A stretch of 64,000 bases of DNA, from contig ML660774.1 in the NCBI GenBank assembly GCA_007570785.1, forward strand, positions 15,948,888 to 16,012,887. The letters are read 5' to 3'. The translations under genes were made by a program, and so were the position numbers. Positions 34,355 through 45,660 of the stretch are shown piece after piece. Below the pieces are notes generated by a model, which saw nothing but the letters and a program-made list of their open reading frames with translations, made no database searches and had not been told where the DNA came from. Origin of the DNA: Antilocapra americana (Eukaryota > Chordata > Mammalia > Artiodactyla > Antilocapridae). Each line of letters begins with the position of its first letter. Position 1 is the stretch's first letter.

Positions 34355-35690
34355 CAGAATTCAGTACTCTTATTGAAAGATAGAGCAGGATTCCTTAATG
34401 TATAAAGGCCTGAAAGCCAACTAAACTGGCTTACGCAAATAGAAAAACCTAGTGGTTTATGTAATTAAAGAGTCCAGGGTAAACTTCAGGTATGGTTAGA
34501 TCCAGGTGCTCAAAAAATACCATAATTTCTCATTTCCTCAGTGTTGCTTTTATTCTCAGGTAAGCTCTCCCCATATAACTGCAAAATAATGGTCAACTGC
34601 AGGACCTGGCATACATATATATTCTCAGTTCAGCATCCCCAAGAGGAAGAAAGCCTTTTGCCCAAAAGACAAGAGTCCTCAGACTCACTCCAATGTGTGA
34701 TCTCTTTGAGTAAGGAGTGGATCTGCCCCACTCAAAACAGAAATACTGTGTAAGGATTGGTAAGATAAAGAAACTAATTTTATAAGAAACATTGAAAATA
34801 AACTAAGCTTGTACCAGTTAAAAAGATAAAGTAAATCCTAAGAAGTTAAAAAAAAGGAACTAAGCAAAATGTTATAAAAACATGAAAAAGTAATGGAATT
34901 TATGAATAAAACAAAAACTTACTACTTTAAAAGTAAACAAATCTTTGACAAATCTGGTCAAGAATAAGGGTGGAAACAAACACAAGAAAAATTAGGATCA
35001 AGAAGAATCAGAACTCAGGATATGGATTTCTAGAACTGTAAAAGAATACTTTTTATGACTTTGTTTTAAATATAATTAAAAAATAAGTGAAAAAATGATG
35101 TTCTATGAAAATAAAGTTAATAAAAATAAAATATACACCTGACATGAGAAAATACACTCTCCCCACCAGACACCCACATCCTCAAAAGGGCAGTCAAAGA
35201 TATATTCCCAATAAATGCCACTAGGTTTGAAGTTTTAACAAGTATAGTCTACTAAACTTTGAAGAAAAGATACCTCCAATATTGTATAAACTGTTTCAAA
35301 GTTTAGAAAAGTAGATAATACCTCCCAATTCATTTCATGATTTTAGCATAAATCTGATGGCAAAACTAGGCAAAGAAAGGATAAGGAAATGGTATGCAAA
35401 TCTCACATATAAACAAAGACACAAAAGCTCTAAATAAAATATCTACAAATAGGCTCCTGTATTTAGTAAGAAAGTTCCTCAAGGTATACAGATTCAAGAT
35501 TTCCATATAAATGTAAATGACATTCTATTCAGTGATAATGACTGATAAATATTTCATTGAAAAATTCCTATTTCCAATAGAAACAAAAGATAAATTGTTT
35601 AGTAACATCCTAGTAAGAACTATGCAAGACCTAAATGGAAAAATCTATAACATTTCCAGAAAGGCATGTATGGACAGTTGAATAAGCAGA
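34355..35690 (+). mobile_element. Old L1/HAL1-like LINE continuation with an unassigned repeat at its left
   Basis: About 34760-35690 again reads as L1 ORF2 in sense: TAAAACAAAAACTTACTACT, AGTAAACAAATCTTTGACAA, ATCTGGTCAAGAATAAGGG, then CCTCCCAATTCATTTCATGA and AGCTCTAAATAAAATATC. About 34420-34760 (GCCAACTAAACTGGCTTACG, AGAGTCCAGGGTAAACTTCA) looks like a separate ancient interspersed repeat whose family I cannot name. Confidence 0.55.
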
Positions 35691-37187
35691 GGTAGTCCAA
35701 GGTCCGTTAAGACAAGAGGAAGTTCCATTGTATTCTATTAACCCTCTGAGCTTCTAAAATCACCTGCTACAGATGAGGAAGTTAATATGAACTTGAGGGG
35801 TGTCTTCTGCTGCCTAAGGCTCCACTGAGTTCTTCTAGCATGTTCTTGTTCAGCATGCTACCTCTTTTCTGTATCAAACTGCTTTGTCTGTCCTTTCTCC
35901 CCTCCATTATTCAAGGCAGGTCTTATATAACAAAATTACCTTTCTTAGATTTTCTGCTTTCCAAAAGTTGCCTGCTCATTTAAGGGGAACAGGGTACCCC
36001 AGAAGCTGCTTTCAGGGACAAAATGATTCTGCACCTTGTCACTCCCTCTCCCTTCTGAAGAGCAGGGGAGGGAAGAGGGCGGAGAGGCCTAGTTACCCTG
36101 CTGAGCTCTGTGTGATGTGGTTAAGGCCTCAGTCATTCTCTGTCAATCTGCCAGGCCCACTTTGTGGAAAGAAGTGCTGACATGCAAAGCATCCTATGGA
36201 CTTTAAGTCCCATCTGCCACCCTTTAGGTCTCAAACCCAGTTCTAGCACTGACCCCACCATAGATAGAAAGGATGTCATCAGGAGCAGAAGGAAAGGATC
36301 TGGGCTCTGTTTGCATTTAGGTAACGATTCCTCAGCAACTCCTCAACAACCTGGGAATGATACTTCGGAGAAACTCTGTCCACTGGGATAAAAGTTTGTT
36401 TGTAGCAGTCATCAGCAGTCACTATAATAGTCACTCTTTGGCTGCCCTGACTAGCTGACCCTCATTCCTCGAAGTTTTCATTCACTCTCTTACCTGCTTC
36501 TCCACTGACTTCCTGAGCCTCTTTGACCCCAGCCACACACAATGCCCTTCCTGTTTTTTGTTTTCATTTTTGTTTGTACTTAGGCTTCCCTCCTACCCCC
36601 ACCCTTTTATTCTGCATCACAGCCTAACTCAATTCACAATTTCTTGGCTTGGAGCCAATAAAGATTGGCTTTGGAATCACCTATCCTCCTTTCCTCCTAC
36701 CTAACTCTTTTCTCCAGCTCCTGCCCCACTTGAGGTCCAGTATTTTCTGGGGTCAAAGAGCCAGCACAGGGAGAAAGTTGCAGGAGATGCATAGACGTGG
36801 CAACTCAGATCCCTCTAGGGTCCAGGCAGGTGATAGGAGCTTGTGGATGGGCCAGATGGCAAGCTGGCAAGCACATGTCCAGTGAAAGGGGGCGGCTGCT
36901 ACTCAGCTCCCCTGATTATTGCCAGGTGGGAGAGTGGACCTAGAGCTGCCAGGGTTCTCATTTTTAAGAAGGCAGAAATATCTTTGTTATCAGAAGCAAT
37001 GGCTGCCCAAATACTGTGTAATTCTTCAGTTAGACCAGGAAACCCTCTGTAGCACAAACTCATAGCTTATTGAAAACTGTTATCTTCTACCTGGGGAATG
37101 GTACCTAACAAAGCAGAGGGCAGATGGGTGTCCAACAGGAGGGCTGGCCCCTCCTCCCTTTCTTCTCTTGGGACAGACCAGTCCAAC
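35691..37187. other. No recognisable gene or repeat
   Basis: Less AT-rich than the flanks. Frames at 35884-36180, 36164-36391 and 36649-36885 show no known domain, and I see no convincing exon. Confidence 0.4.
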
Positions 37188-37300
37188 CGCTGATACCAAC
37201 TATGCAGTTATGGTGCATGTCAGGCCCTGTGTTAAACTTTTTGCATGTGTCATCCCAGGGAATCCTCACAATAACCATGGAAGCAGAGGTGCAGGATAGC
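37188..37300 (-). mobile_element. MIR fragment
   Basis: CATGTCAGGCCCTGTGTTAA, GCATGTGTCATCCCAGGGAA and TCCTCACAATAACCATGG match reversed MIR in the right order. Confidence 0.55.
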
Positions 37301-37425
37301 AAATAAAACCATGGGACTCTATCAAATTTGGAATTTTCATGGGACGTACTTATATTGAACAGTTACTTGTTTCCTGAAATTCCAGTTGCACATCCTGTGT
37401 TTTATCTGGTGATCCTACAGGAGAG

Positions 37426-37672
37426 GCATGTGTTTGTGTGTGTGCTCAGTTATCTCTGACTCTTCTTGACCCCATGGACTGTAGCCCGTCAGGCTCCTCT
37501 GTCTGTGGAATTCTGCAGGCAAGAATACTGGAGATGGTTGCTATTTTCTACTCCAAGGGATCTTCCTGACCCAGGGATCGAACTGTATCTCTTGAGACGC
37601 CTACACTGGCAGTCAGATTCTTTACCACTGGGCGTCCTGGGGTTTGATTAAACTTTGTGCAGCATGTGTTTG
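37426..37672 (-). mobile_element. Bov-tA SINE with extra bases at its 5' end
   Basis: Bov-A unit and tRNA-like head in reverse order (GGACTGTAGCCCGTCAGGCT to GATTCTTTACCACTGGGCG). GCATGTGTTTG at 37426-37436 and 37662-37672 is a perfect 11-bp duplication. About 18 bases (37643-37661) between the head and the right duplication are not SINE sequence. Confidence 0.9.
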
Positions 37673-37877
37673 GGAACACTAATGTGTCCTGCTGCATTTC
37701 TCAGACTTGTCAATTATATGTCAAACATTATAACAGCAAATGCCCTTTCAAAAAGTGCCCTACAGATAGTATGAAGCCTATATATGAATAATTTATATAC
37801 ATACACATATAGTAATATGTATACATACAAAAACATTGTACTTGATACAGATATGTGTGTGTGTATACACACATGAA

Positions 37878-38062
37878 GTTGTTCATTGTTGTTGTTGTTT
37901 AGTCACAAAATTGTGTCTTACTCTTTTGAGATCCCATGGACTGTAGCCTGCCAAACTCCTCTGTCCATGGGATTTCCCACGCAAGAATACTGGAGTAGGT
38001 TGCCATTTCCTTCTCCAGGAGATCTTCCCAACCCAGGGACTGAACCCCAGTCTCATTACTGT
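37878..38062 (-). mobile_element. Bov-A-type SINE, left of a tandem pair
   Basis: GTTGTTTAGTCACAAAATTG leads into CCCATGGACTGTAGCCTGCC and CTTCTCCAGGAGATCTTCCC, ending at GTCTCATTACTGTGCTG without a complete head. It abuts the next SINE directly. Confidence 0.88.
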
Positions 38063-38275
38063 GCTGTGCTCAGGCAGTCAGTTGGGTCTGACTCTTTGTG
38101 ACCCTGTGGACTGCAGCTCCCCAGGCTCCTCTGTCCATGGGGATTCTCCAGGCAAGAATACTAGAGTGGGTTGCCATGCCTTCCTCCAGGGGATCTTCCC
38201 GACCCAGGGATCAAACTCAGGTCTCCCACATTACAGGCAGATTCTTTACCATCTGACCCACCAGGGAAGCCTGAG
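38063..38275 (-). mobile_element. Bov-tA SINE, right of a tandem pair
   Basis: Reversed Bov-A unit (GTCTGACTCTTTGTGACCCT, GGGATTCTCCAGGCAAGAAT) and a well-kept head (CAGATTCTTTACCATCTGAC, CCACCAGGGAAGCC). Confidence 0.93.
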
Positions 38276-38289
38276 TTTCATTAAAGTCT

Positions 38290-38400
38290 CCCTTGTGAGT
38301 TGCTCTGGGTCACCCAGCTAGTAAAGAATGGAGTCAGAAATCAGGATTCAGACTCAGATTTGTTCATATCCTAAACCCACACTTACTCTCCGTACTAGTA
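38290..38400 (-). mobile_element. Possible MIR fragment
   Basis: GGGTCACCCAGCTAGTAAAG and GGATTCAGACTCAG resemble the reversed MIR 5' half. Short and diverged. Confidence 0.4.
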
Positions 38401-39032
38401 TTTTCAAACTTTGGTTCACTCGTATAGTAAGCCCAGGGGTTAGGGAGTAATTCCCAAATTAATTAATTTAATTTCTTAAATTAATGACAATTTAAAATGC
38501 TAGTTATACAGATAAAAATCATTTATGAGACATTCTGAAAAATTTCAACATGGACTAGATATTTAGTTTATTGAGAGATTAAATGTAATAATGGAATTGT
38601 GATTTAGTTTTTATTAACAAGTAGTCCTTCTTTTTAAGAAGTATGTGTTGATATATTTCCAACCAAAATGACATGGTGTCTGGGATTGGCTTCTAAATAA
38701 GATATGGAGAATAAATTAAAGGTAAAAATAAAACTGACCATAAATTGATGATGGTTGAAGCCGGGTGACAGATGTATGTATGCACTACTTAACCACTTCT
38801 ATCTCTATCCTTTTGTATATGATTAAACATTTCCATTGTATAAAATAAAAATAAATTATAAACTTTTGGTAACAATGATTGCAACCAGAAGCTGTGTTCA
38901 TAAAATAGATTAATTTCTCAACTCAACATTTTAAGGTCCAAGTACTCTTTGGGATTCTTGAGAATTGTATTTTTTTTTGAAATAATTACATACAGTTTTC
39001 AAATTTGAGAAATGCCAAATGCTATTTTATTG
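38401..39032. other. Unassigned; possible ancient LINE 3' end
   Basis: About 38640-38860 (TTGATGATGGTTGAAGCCGG, TCCTTTTGTATATG, CATTTCCATTGTATAAAATA) resembles the 3' end of an old LINE in sense orientation. The remainder is AT-rich and unassigned. Confidence 0.35.
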
Positions 39033-39250
39033 GTGTGTGCCGTGTTAAGTTGCTTTAGTTGTGTCCAACTCTTTGCGACTCTGTGGACCATAGCTCGCCA
39101 GGCTCCTCTGCCCACAGGTTCTACATGTGAGCACACTGGAGTGGGTTGCCATGCCCTCCTCCAGGGGATCTTCCCAACCCAGGGATCAAACCCATGTCTC
39201 TTAAGTCTCCTGAATTGGCAGGAGAATTCTTTACGACTAGGGCCACCAAT
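39033..39250 (-). mobile_element. Bov-tA2-type SINE
   Basis: GTTAAGTTGCTTTAGTTGTG through GGGTTGCCATGCCCTCCTCC to AATTCTTTACGACTAGGGCC. Complete in reverse orientation. No clear duplication was found. Confidence 0.92.
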
Positions 39251-40759
39251 ATATACAAATGTAACAGATATACTCCCAGGATTTTAGGGGTTATGGAAAT
39301 CTATTTCTTTGAAGTTAAAGAGGATTAAGTCTTTGTTTTTTTGGAATTTTCACTTCTGTGGGTAGGTGGTAACATCCCCTCTGTGCAGTCCTGTAGCTAG
39401 TTGTACACACCTCTCACATACGATGAAAGGAATTTCAAGACCACTCTCAGTTTTATAAACTATGTCCTGGAAGTATCCACTGAACCATTGTGGCTGGACT
39501 GGGATATCTCCTCATCACCCAAAAATGGTGGGCAAAGTGACATTGACTGCGATAGGCTTTGACTTGTGTGTAAGCTCGGAGGAGGTTACTTCTTTACCTC
39601 CTTCACCATGGATGGATTCTTTACCATCTGAGCCACCGAGGAAGCCTGAGGGTAGGCGCTTATGTATGATTATAATAACAAAAGCAATGAAAAGCAAGTC
39701 AAAGAAAAGTTCCAATATAGGGTCAGAATTGGCTTTTCCCTGCAACAGAGAGACTGAGGAAATAATTTTGTAGCTGAAGCATTTAAAAATATTCAGTGGG
39801 GGAAATATGTAGTCCCTTTAAATTTTTTTTAATCTGTCTTTGGATTGGAGGTCTAAGTTTCTTTTTGTTTTTCCCTTTAAACATATGAACAGTTTTTAGA
39901 AGCCTAATCAGGTTGTTAAGAAGAAAAACATTTCAATGCACAAACAGATAACCTGCAAATACTGTGAGGTGGGATGGCTGAAAGGAGAGGAAAAAATTAT
40001 CTCAGCTGACCAGGGAAAGGAAGCTGGGCATGAGCCAGATAGCCTAGATCCTATGTCTATAATATCGTGCTTCTTAGGGTTTATTTTTTGTTTTGTTTTT
40101 CTTTTGTTTGTTTTGTTTTAAACACAGGGACTGTTGATGCTGAGTATAACAATAGCCTTGAGTAGCAAGAAGGAGTTTAGAGGAGGGAGCTGGCCAGTGG
40201 CTGCTTGGCAAGGATTCAAGATCCTGAGATTAGCAAATTTCCAAAAGGGATTTGCTGCAGTTAAACAAGTCTGCTTCACTACTGCCAGTTTCTCTGCCAT
40301 GATTGCATTTGGCAATGGGCTAAAGGCACTAGGCATTCATTCTGCAACAATTCAGGGAGGTAGACAGTGAGTGGACTCCAAATGGAGCCAGGGAGCCCCC
40401 GGTCAAGCAGGGAGAGAGGGGCATGGACTACACAGGCTTCTGGGATGTGAGGGGAGGAGTAGACCGGCAGTATGACAAGGAGCCTGCTCCATTGTCACAA
40501 CAGTGCCACCATCTTGACCTGAGCATGGAGGCAAGCCGCCTTCTACCTCACTCCTTGCCGGGTGTGAGGAATCTAGGATTGGTAGGTGTGTGCTGACACT
40601 CAGAGAGGGACAGGGCTTATTGTGAAGACAGTGGGACAGGGCAGAGCTTGGGTCTCCAGGGAATAGAGGTGGTGTGGTTTTCAGCTGGAAGTTCCAAAGG
40701 ACATATGTAGCCTTTCTTGCAAGATTCAGAGAGAGGCTTTCCTGTTAGAGCAGGACTAG
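39251..40759. other. No gene seen; one tiny SINE-head fragment
   Basis: About 39608-39649 (GATTCTTTACCATCTGAGCC) is a fragment of a reversed Bov-tA head. About 40080-40122 is a T/G-rich low-complexity run. The rest is unassigned, including a 78-codon frame at 40134-40370 that I do not recognise. Confidence 0.4.
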
Positions 40760-40900
40760 ATACCATCTACAGTGGTGCTTCTTAAATTTTAATATGTACA
40801 TGAATCACTTGGGGATCTTATTAAAATATACTCTGGAGCAGGCCTGAGACTGCATTTCTAAAAATTTCCCTGATGATGCTGGTGTTGCTGGAAAAAGAAA
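40760..40900 (+). mobile_element. MER5A-like hAT-Charlie element
   Basis: CAGTGGTGCTTCTTAAATTT, GAATCACTTGGGGATCTTAT, CTGCATTTCTAAAAATTTCC and TGATGATGCTGGTGTTGCTG match MER5A in order, with the 3' end cut. Confidence 0.75.
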
Positions 40901-41215
40901 AAATGCTCTGACCAAATTGCCAAAATCTAGAATACTCCCAAGGAAGATTTTTGAGCTGAGAAGAAGTCAAAGACAATCAGTAAACTAGTTTTACTTGGAG
41001 CCTGAGTATGACCAGAATTGAATTAAGCAGCAGTCTTTGATAGATTAAGTTTTTGAAGGGTAACAAATTGGCCCTAGATGCTTGCATTTCTTTAGCATTT
41101 GCTCTAATGGCAAACATAAATTTGTAAACATAATGTATTTTTATGTCTGCATTTAGTTCATTTAGAAAAGAGTTAAGTTCTTTAAGAAAAAAAAAACAGA
41201 CCAGTGTATATGCAC

Positions 41216-41220
<5 letters not shown>

Positions 41221-41256
<36 letters not shown>
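41221..41256. repeat. (AT)18 microsatellite
   Basis: Uninterrupted AT dinucleotide run of 36 bases. A likely polymorphic marker. Confidence 0.97.
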
Positions 41257-41259
<3 letters not shown>

Positions 41260-41639
41260 CTGAATAGACACAGACAAGTGAATAGGCATTGTACATTCTG
41301 ACTTAGCCATGAAAATGGGAAATACTTCATTTCGGGTTGAAATGCCATAAGCTGTAGCTTCTCCTGGCTCCTCTCAGCCTCTACATTCTATTTTGGAGCT
41401 ACCCAGCAGAGAAGCAGTGAGAGGGCATCTGGCTCCTTTCTGGGTCAAGGCCTCCTGCCTCCAGAGCTGCAGGCACAGTGGTCCTCCTCTGCATTCCCTG
41501 CATCCTTAGCATCCTCTGCATCTCGGAACGAAGAAGCCAGGCTGAGCTCTTCATCCAGAGGGCAGGATGCACCCTCACTCCCTTGAGGCCTTTTTCCCTT
41601 TCTCTCCTGCCAACTCCACTTTTCATCTCAGCAGTTACC

Positions 41640-41815
41640 TCTCTCTGACTTTCTATGTATTTACCAGATGATTTGTTATCTACCTTCCCCCTGTAGGTTG
41701 TGACCACGGGGACTTCTTCCACTGCTGTATCCCCAGCTCTGAGAAGAACACCCAGCATAAAACGGTGCTGGATAATTATTTGTCAAATGAATGAGTGAGT
41801 GAGAGAATGAAGGGG
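41640..41815 (+). mobile_element. L2 LINE 3' end
   Basis: CCACTGCTGTATCCCCAGCT, CACCCAGCATAAAACGG, TTATTTGTCAAATGAATGAG then a GAGTGAGTGAGA tail are typical of the L2 3' terminus. Similarity may extend left to about 41380. Confidence 0.7.
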
Positions 41816-43740
41816 GCTCATCAGGAGGGTTTCGCCTTCTCTTTCCTTTACATGGTTGTCTGATATGACTTATCAGTACCTGTATACACGGTAATTCCAT
41901 GCAGGCATCTCTCCCAACAGTACATTAGTCTTGCCCAGACTTTCTTATGCTCCAGCTAGAACCTCCTTCTGGATCAAGCTGTTGTCTTCCACACCCACCC
42001 TTTCACCCCACTTCTCATCTTTCCTACCCACCAAGCCTTCCCAGCTTTAGAGATGAGGATACCCTTTAGCTTAACCCTTTATCTGGCCAAAAAGAAAAAA
42101 ATAATAATAACTGATTTCTAGTGTCTAATCTTTTGGAAAAAAAAATAAGGAAAAAGAGAGAATAAATGATCAGGGGAGAGCATTTTTCAAAATTTACTGT
42201 TCTCAGAGGAAATAGGATAGAAAAAGTTGGTGTAAAAGACACACAAGAAATGCAGTATTCATCTAAAAAAACCACTCGTCTATTTTCAAGATAAATTACT
42301 ATTTTATGACTTAAGTTTTAGAGCCTTCCCCTTAATTTTATTTCCTCAGCTGTGTTTGCTAAGTTGTTGTCTAGCCCAGTCTCCTCTTGGTCTCTGCAGG
42401 TGATGGCTTTTATGCCCTCATGCCTCACATAAAGCCGTCTGAGTCTTCCTACAGTTCCTAGCATGTACATCTCAAAAACGGAAATGTTCCATGTCTCTCT
42501 ATAAAAGTCTGTCTTTAAAAGTCAAAAGCTGGAAGTGGCTGATATATAATACAACCAGGAAGAGTGATTTGTTAAAAAAAAAAAATTCTAATTCCTATAA
42601 CATTTAATTGCTCCTTTCATGCTGCTGTTTCCACCATATCCCTCTGTCCCAATAAATATTTAGATATGGAAATGTGCCTTCACAGATGCCCTAGTTATTA
42701 CATTTCCTCATAAATATGCATCTGTTAGCTTTGGGGATTTGGTTGGGGAAAGAGCATCTGTCTTGTGGAAGGAAAAAGTCTCCACATGATTTCCCTAAAG
42801 GACCAAAAGTCATGATGAGCTCTTTGTCAGCTGGACCTCTGGCCCAGCATCTCTCCCCGAAGAGCTAACTTTTGCCTCAGTGTCTAAGAGCATGAGGCGA
42901 TGCAATGGGAGCAGGGGTTGGCCACTCTTGCAAAGAGGAAGGTCAGTTTCAAGGAGAGAACAGCTCTGCTCCCCCAGTGCCCGCGTGAGGTGCTTCACAT
43001 GTATTTATTTGCTGACTTCTTAGAGGCGCTCTGATCTAAGAGTTACTTTCTAGGGGAACCATCCCAGCAGCAATATCTGTATTTAAACATGATTTCTTTA
43101 CACATGTATTCCCCCTGGGAATTGCTGGAGCCTTAACAAAGACCGCCCACATCGCCATGCTGGCACGGGTCCTCCATCAGCCACCACCTGCCTAATCCAA
43201 AGATTTCAGTTAGACGAGTGAAAGCCTTCTATCACCAGCAGCCAGGCAGACCACCAAGTTAAAATTAGCAAGACTTGATAGAAATTCAACTAATCCTAGG
43301 AGAAATTTCTTCTGTGATCCTCCACCATTACATTTTAATCAGTAATATAATCGTGTTATTTTTTTAAAAAGGAAAAGTCAAAACTCTGTAAAAGTTATCT
43401 TTGCTTTCATAAGAGATGGTACTGTTTGCATCTTTCTCAGTGCTGAAAGTAGCCTAAGTGTTGACTTTTCCTAAGGAATGGAAACATTTGCATTAGAATC
43501 TTTTGGGAATAGAATGCAAATACTCCAAAATTGTGGTCTAAGCGCACAGTCCTGGGTGTGCGTCAAAGTCCCAAGTTCTACTGCAGTCTTACCATGAGAT
43601 CTCAGGCTCAGACTGCCCTCAGCCAGTGGTCTCCAGAGGACAGGGACACAGGGGCTTCAGTAGATAATTCACTGCCAGGGAAATGAAAGTGTTTAGAATT
43701 TCTATTTTTATATATTTCATCGTATCATCTAAAATAATAC
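41816..43740. other. No recognisable gene or repeat
   Basis: Unassigned sequence. The short frames at 42066-42275 and 42810-42998 have no known domain. Confidence 0.4.
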
Positions 43741-44821
43741 TTATTATATTATTGTTGTTCAGTTGCTTGGTTGTGTCCGACTCTTTGTGACTCCATGGAC
43801 TGCAGCACACCAGGCTCCTCTCCTCCACTGACTCCTAGAGTTTGCCCAAACTTGTGCCCATTGAGTCAATGATGCCATCCAATCATTTCATCCTCTGCTG
43901 CCCCCTTCTACTCCTGCCCTCAGTCTTTCCCAACATCAGAGTCTTTTCCAATGAGTCAGTGATTCACATCAGGTGGCCAAAGTATTAGAGCTTCAGCATC
44001 AGTCCTTTCTATGAATATTCAAGACTGATTTCTCTCCTTGCAGTCCAAGGGACTCTCAAGAGTCTTCTCCAGCACCACACTGTGAACGCATCAATTCCTC
44101 AGCATTCAGCCTTCTTTCGGAGAAGGCAATGGCAACCCACTCCAGTACTCTTGCCTGGAAAATCCCATGGACGGAGGAGCCTGGTAGGCTGCAGTCCATG
44201 GGGTCGCTAAGGGTCAGACATGACTGAACGACTTCACTTTCACACATTGGAGAAGGAAATGGCAACCTACTCCAGTGTTCTTGCCTGGAGAATCCCAGGG
44301 ATGGCGGAGCCTGGTGGGCTGCCGCCTATGGGGTCGCACAAAGTCAGACACGGCTGAAGCAATTTAGCAGAAGCCTTCTTTATGATCCAACTCTCACATC
44401 CATATATGACTACTGGAAAAACCATAGCTTTAATTATATAGACCTTTGTCAGCAAAGTAATGTCTCTGCTTTTTAATATGCTGTCTAGGTTGGTCATAGC
44501 TTTCTTCCAAGGAGCAAGCGTCTTTTAATTTCATGGCTGCAGTCACCATCTGCAGAGATTTTGGAGCCCGAGAAAATAAAATCTGTCACTGTTTCCATTG
44601 TTTCCCCATCTATTTGCTGTGAAGTGATGGGACCAGATGCCATGGTCTTAGTTTTCTGAATGTTGAATCTTAAGTCAGCTTTTTCACTCTCCTCTTTCAC
44701 CTTCATCGAGAAACTCTTTAGTTTCTCTTTGCTTTCTGCCATTAGGCTGGTGTCATCTGTATATCTGAGGTTATTGATATTTCTCCCAGCAATCTTTATT
44801 CCAGCTTGTGATTTATTATAT
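43741..44821 (-). mobile_element. BovB LINE 3' fragment split by Bov-A2
   Basis: The insert 43750-44812 starts with the reversed 3' end (GTTGTTCAGTTGCTTGGTTG) and carries the ORF C-terminus (44829-44494: NIQKTKTMASGPITSQQIDG, TDFIFSGSKISADGDCSHE). TTATTATAT at 43741-43749 and 44813-44821 is a likely duplication, though it sits in AT-rich DNA. Confidence 0.92.
44108..44381 (+). mobile_element. Bov-A2 SINE inside BovB
   Basis: The insert 44118-44371 has two Bov-A units (CGGAGAAGGCAATGGCAACC and TTGGAGAAGGAAATGGCAAC) with the CACTTTCACACA linker. AGCCTTCTTT at 44108-44117 and 44372-44381 is a perfect 10-bp duplication. Its orientation is opposite to the BovB. Confidence 0.95.
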
Positions 44822-45059
44822 ATGCTCAAACTATATGTAACATGTTTAAATATATATATACATATATTTTAAATATGCATAATATCCTTTATTTTATATG
44901 GTTAAAATGTACACGTGACTCTATCATTTATAAATAAGTAAGTAGTCATGTTTTGGGGTCCATGCTCAAAAACTATTAGACAAGGGTGTTTGACTAAAAT
45001 TTTGAAGGCCAGAGATCTAGCTCACAGGCAGAGCCTCTCAGTGGTCTGCTTCTGTCTGG

Positions 45060-45660
45060 CCTGTGTCAGTTAAATCCCTCTACTTGTCATCTGACCATAT
45101 CACATGCTTCAGTGATTTCCCAGTTCCCTCGGGAAAACTACATCTCATGCACTCATCTTAGGTCTGCAAGATTTGGTTTTTTCTTCCAAGTTCCTTTCTC
45201 TCCAGCATCCTCACTCTACACTGCAGCCTCTCTTTCCCAAGACTTTATCAATTTCCCCTGGAATTCTCCAGGCCAGAATACTGGAATGGGTAGCCTTTCC
45301 TTTCTCTAGGGGATCTTCCCAACCCAGGGATCAAACTCAGGGCTCCCACATTGCAGGCTGATTCTTCACCAGCTGAGCCACCAGGGAAGCCCAAGAATAC
45401 TGAAGTGGGTAGCCTATCCATTCTCCAGCAGATCTTCCCAACCCAGGAATTGAACTGGGGTCTCCGGCATTGCAGGCGAATTCTTTACCAACTGAGCTAT
45501 CAGGGAAACCCTTCTTTCCCAAGGCTTTACACACATTGTTGCTTCTCCTTGGATGTCCTCTTGTTCCTCCTAATGTATAACCTGATCAATTGCTATTCAA
45601 TATGTAGGACTCAGTTTAGATGTTATGGCCTTGGATCCTAAAGACTAGCATGGGTGTCCT
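45060..45660 (+). mobile_element. L2-like 3' region split by a compound SINE
   Basis: The flanks (CATGCTTCAGTGATTTCCCA, CTTCTCCTTGGATGTCCTCT, GGACTCAGTTTAGATGTTA) follow the L2 3' order weakly. The copy is interrupted at 45248-45512. Confidence 0.45.
45231..45529 (-). mobile_element. Compound SINE: two truncated Bov-tA units head to tail
   Basis: Reversed unit 1 (about 45256-45392) and unit 2 (about 45393-45512) each have a tRNA-like head (GAGCCACCAGGGAAGCCC; GAGCTATCAGGGAAACCC) and a Bov-A part cut at nearly the same point (CCAGAATACTGG; AAGAATACTGAAG). The pair is bounded by one 17-bp duplication, 45231-45247 and 45513-45529, with one mismatch. Confidence 0.88.

Noticed and set aside
37426..39250. 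A CRISPR-like array of direct repeats
   Set aside because: The repeated units are about 200-bp SINEs with irregular spacing in a mammalian genome.
40134..40370. A 78-codon frame with a plausible composition
   Set aside because: I recognise no family or motif. Length is within chance expectation for this window.
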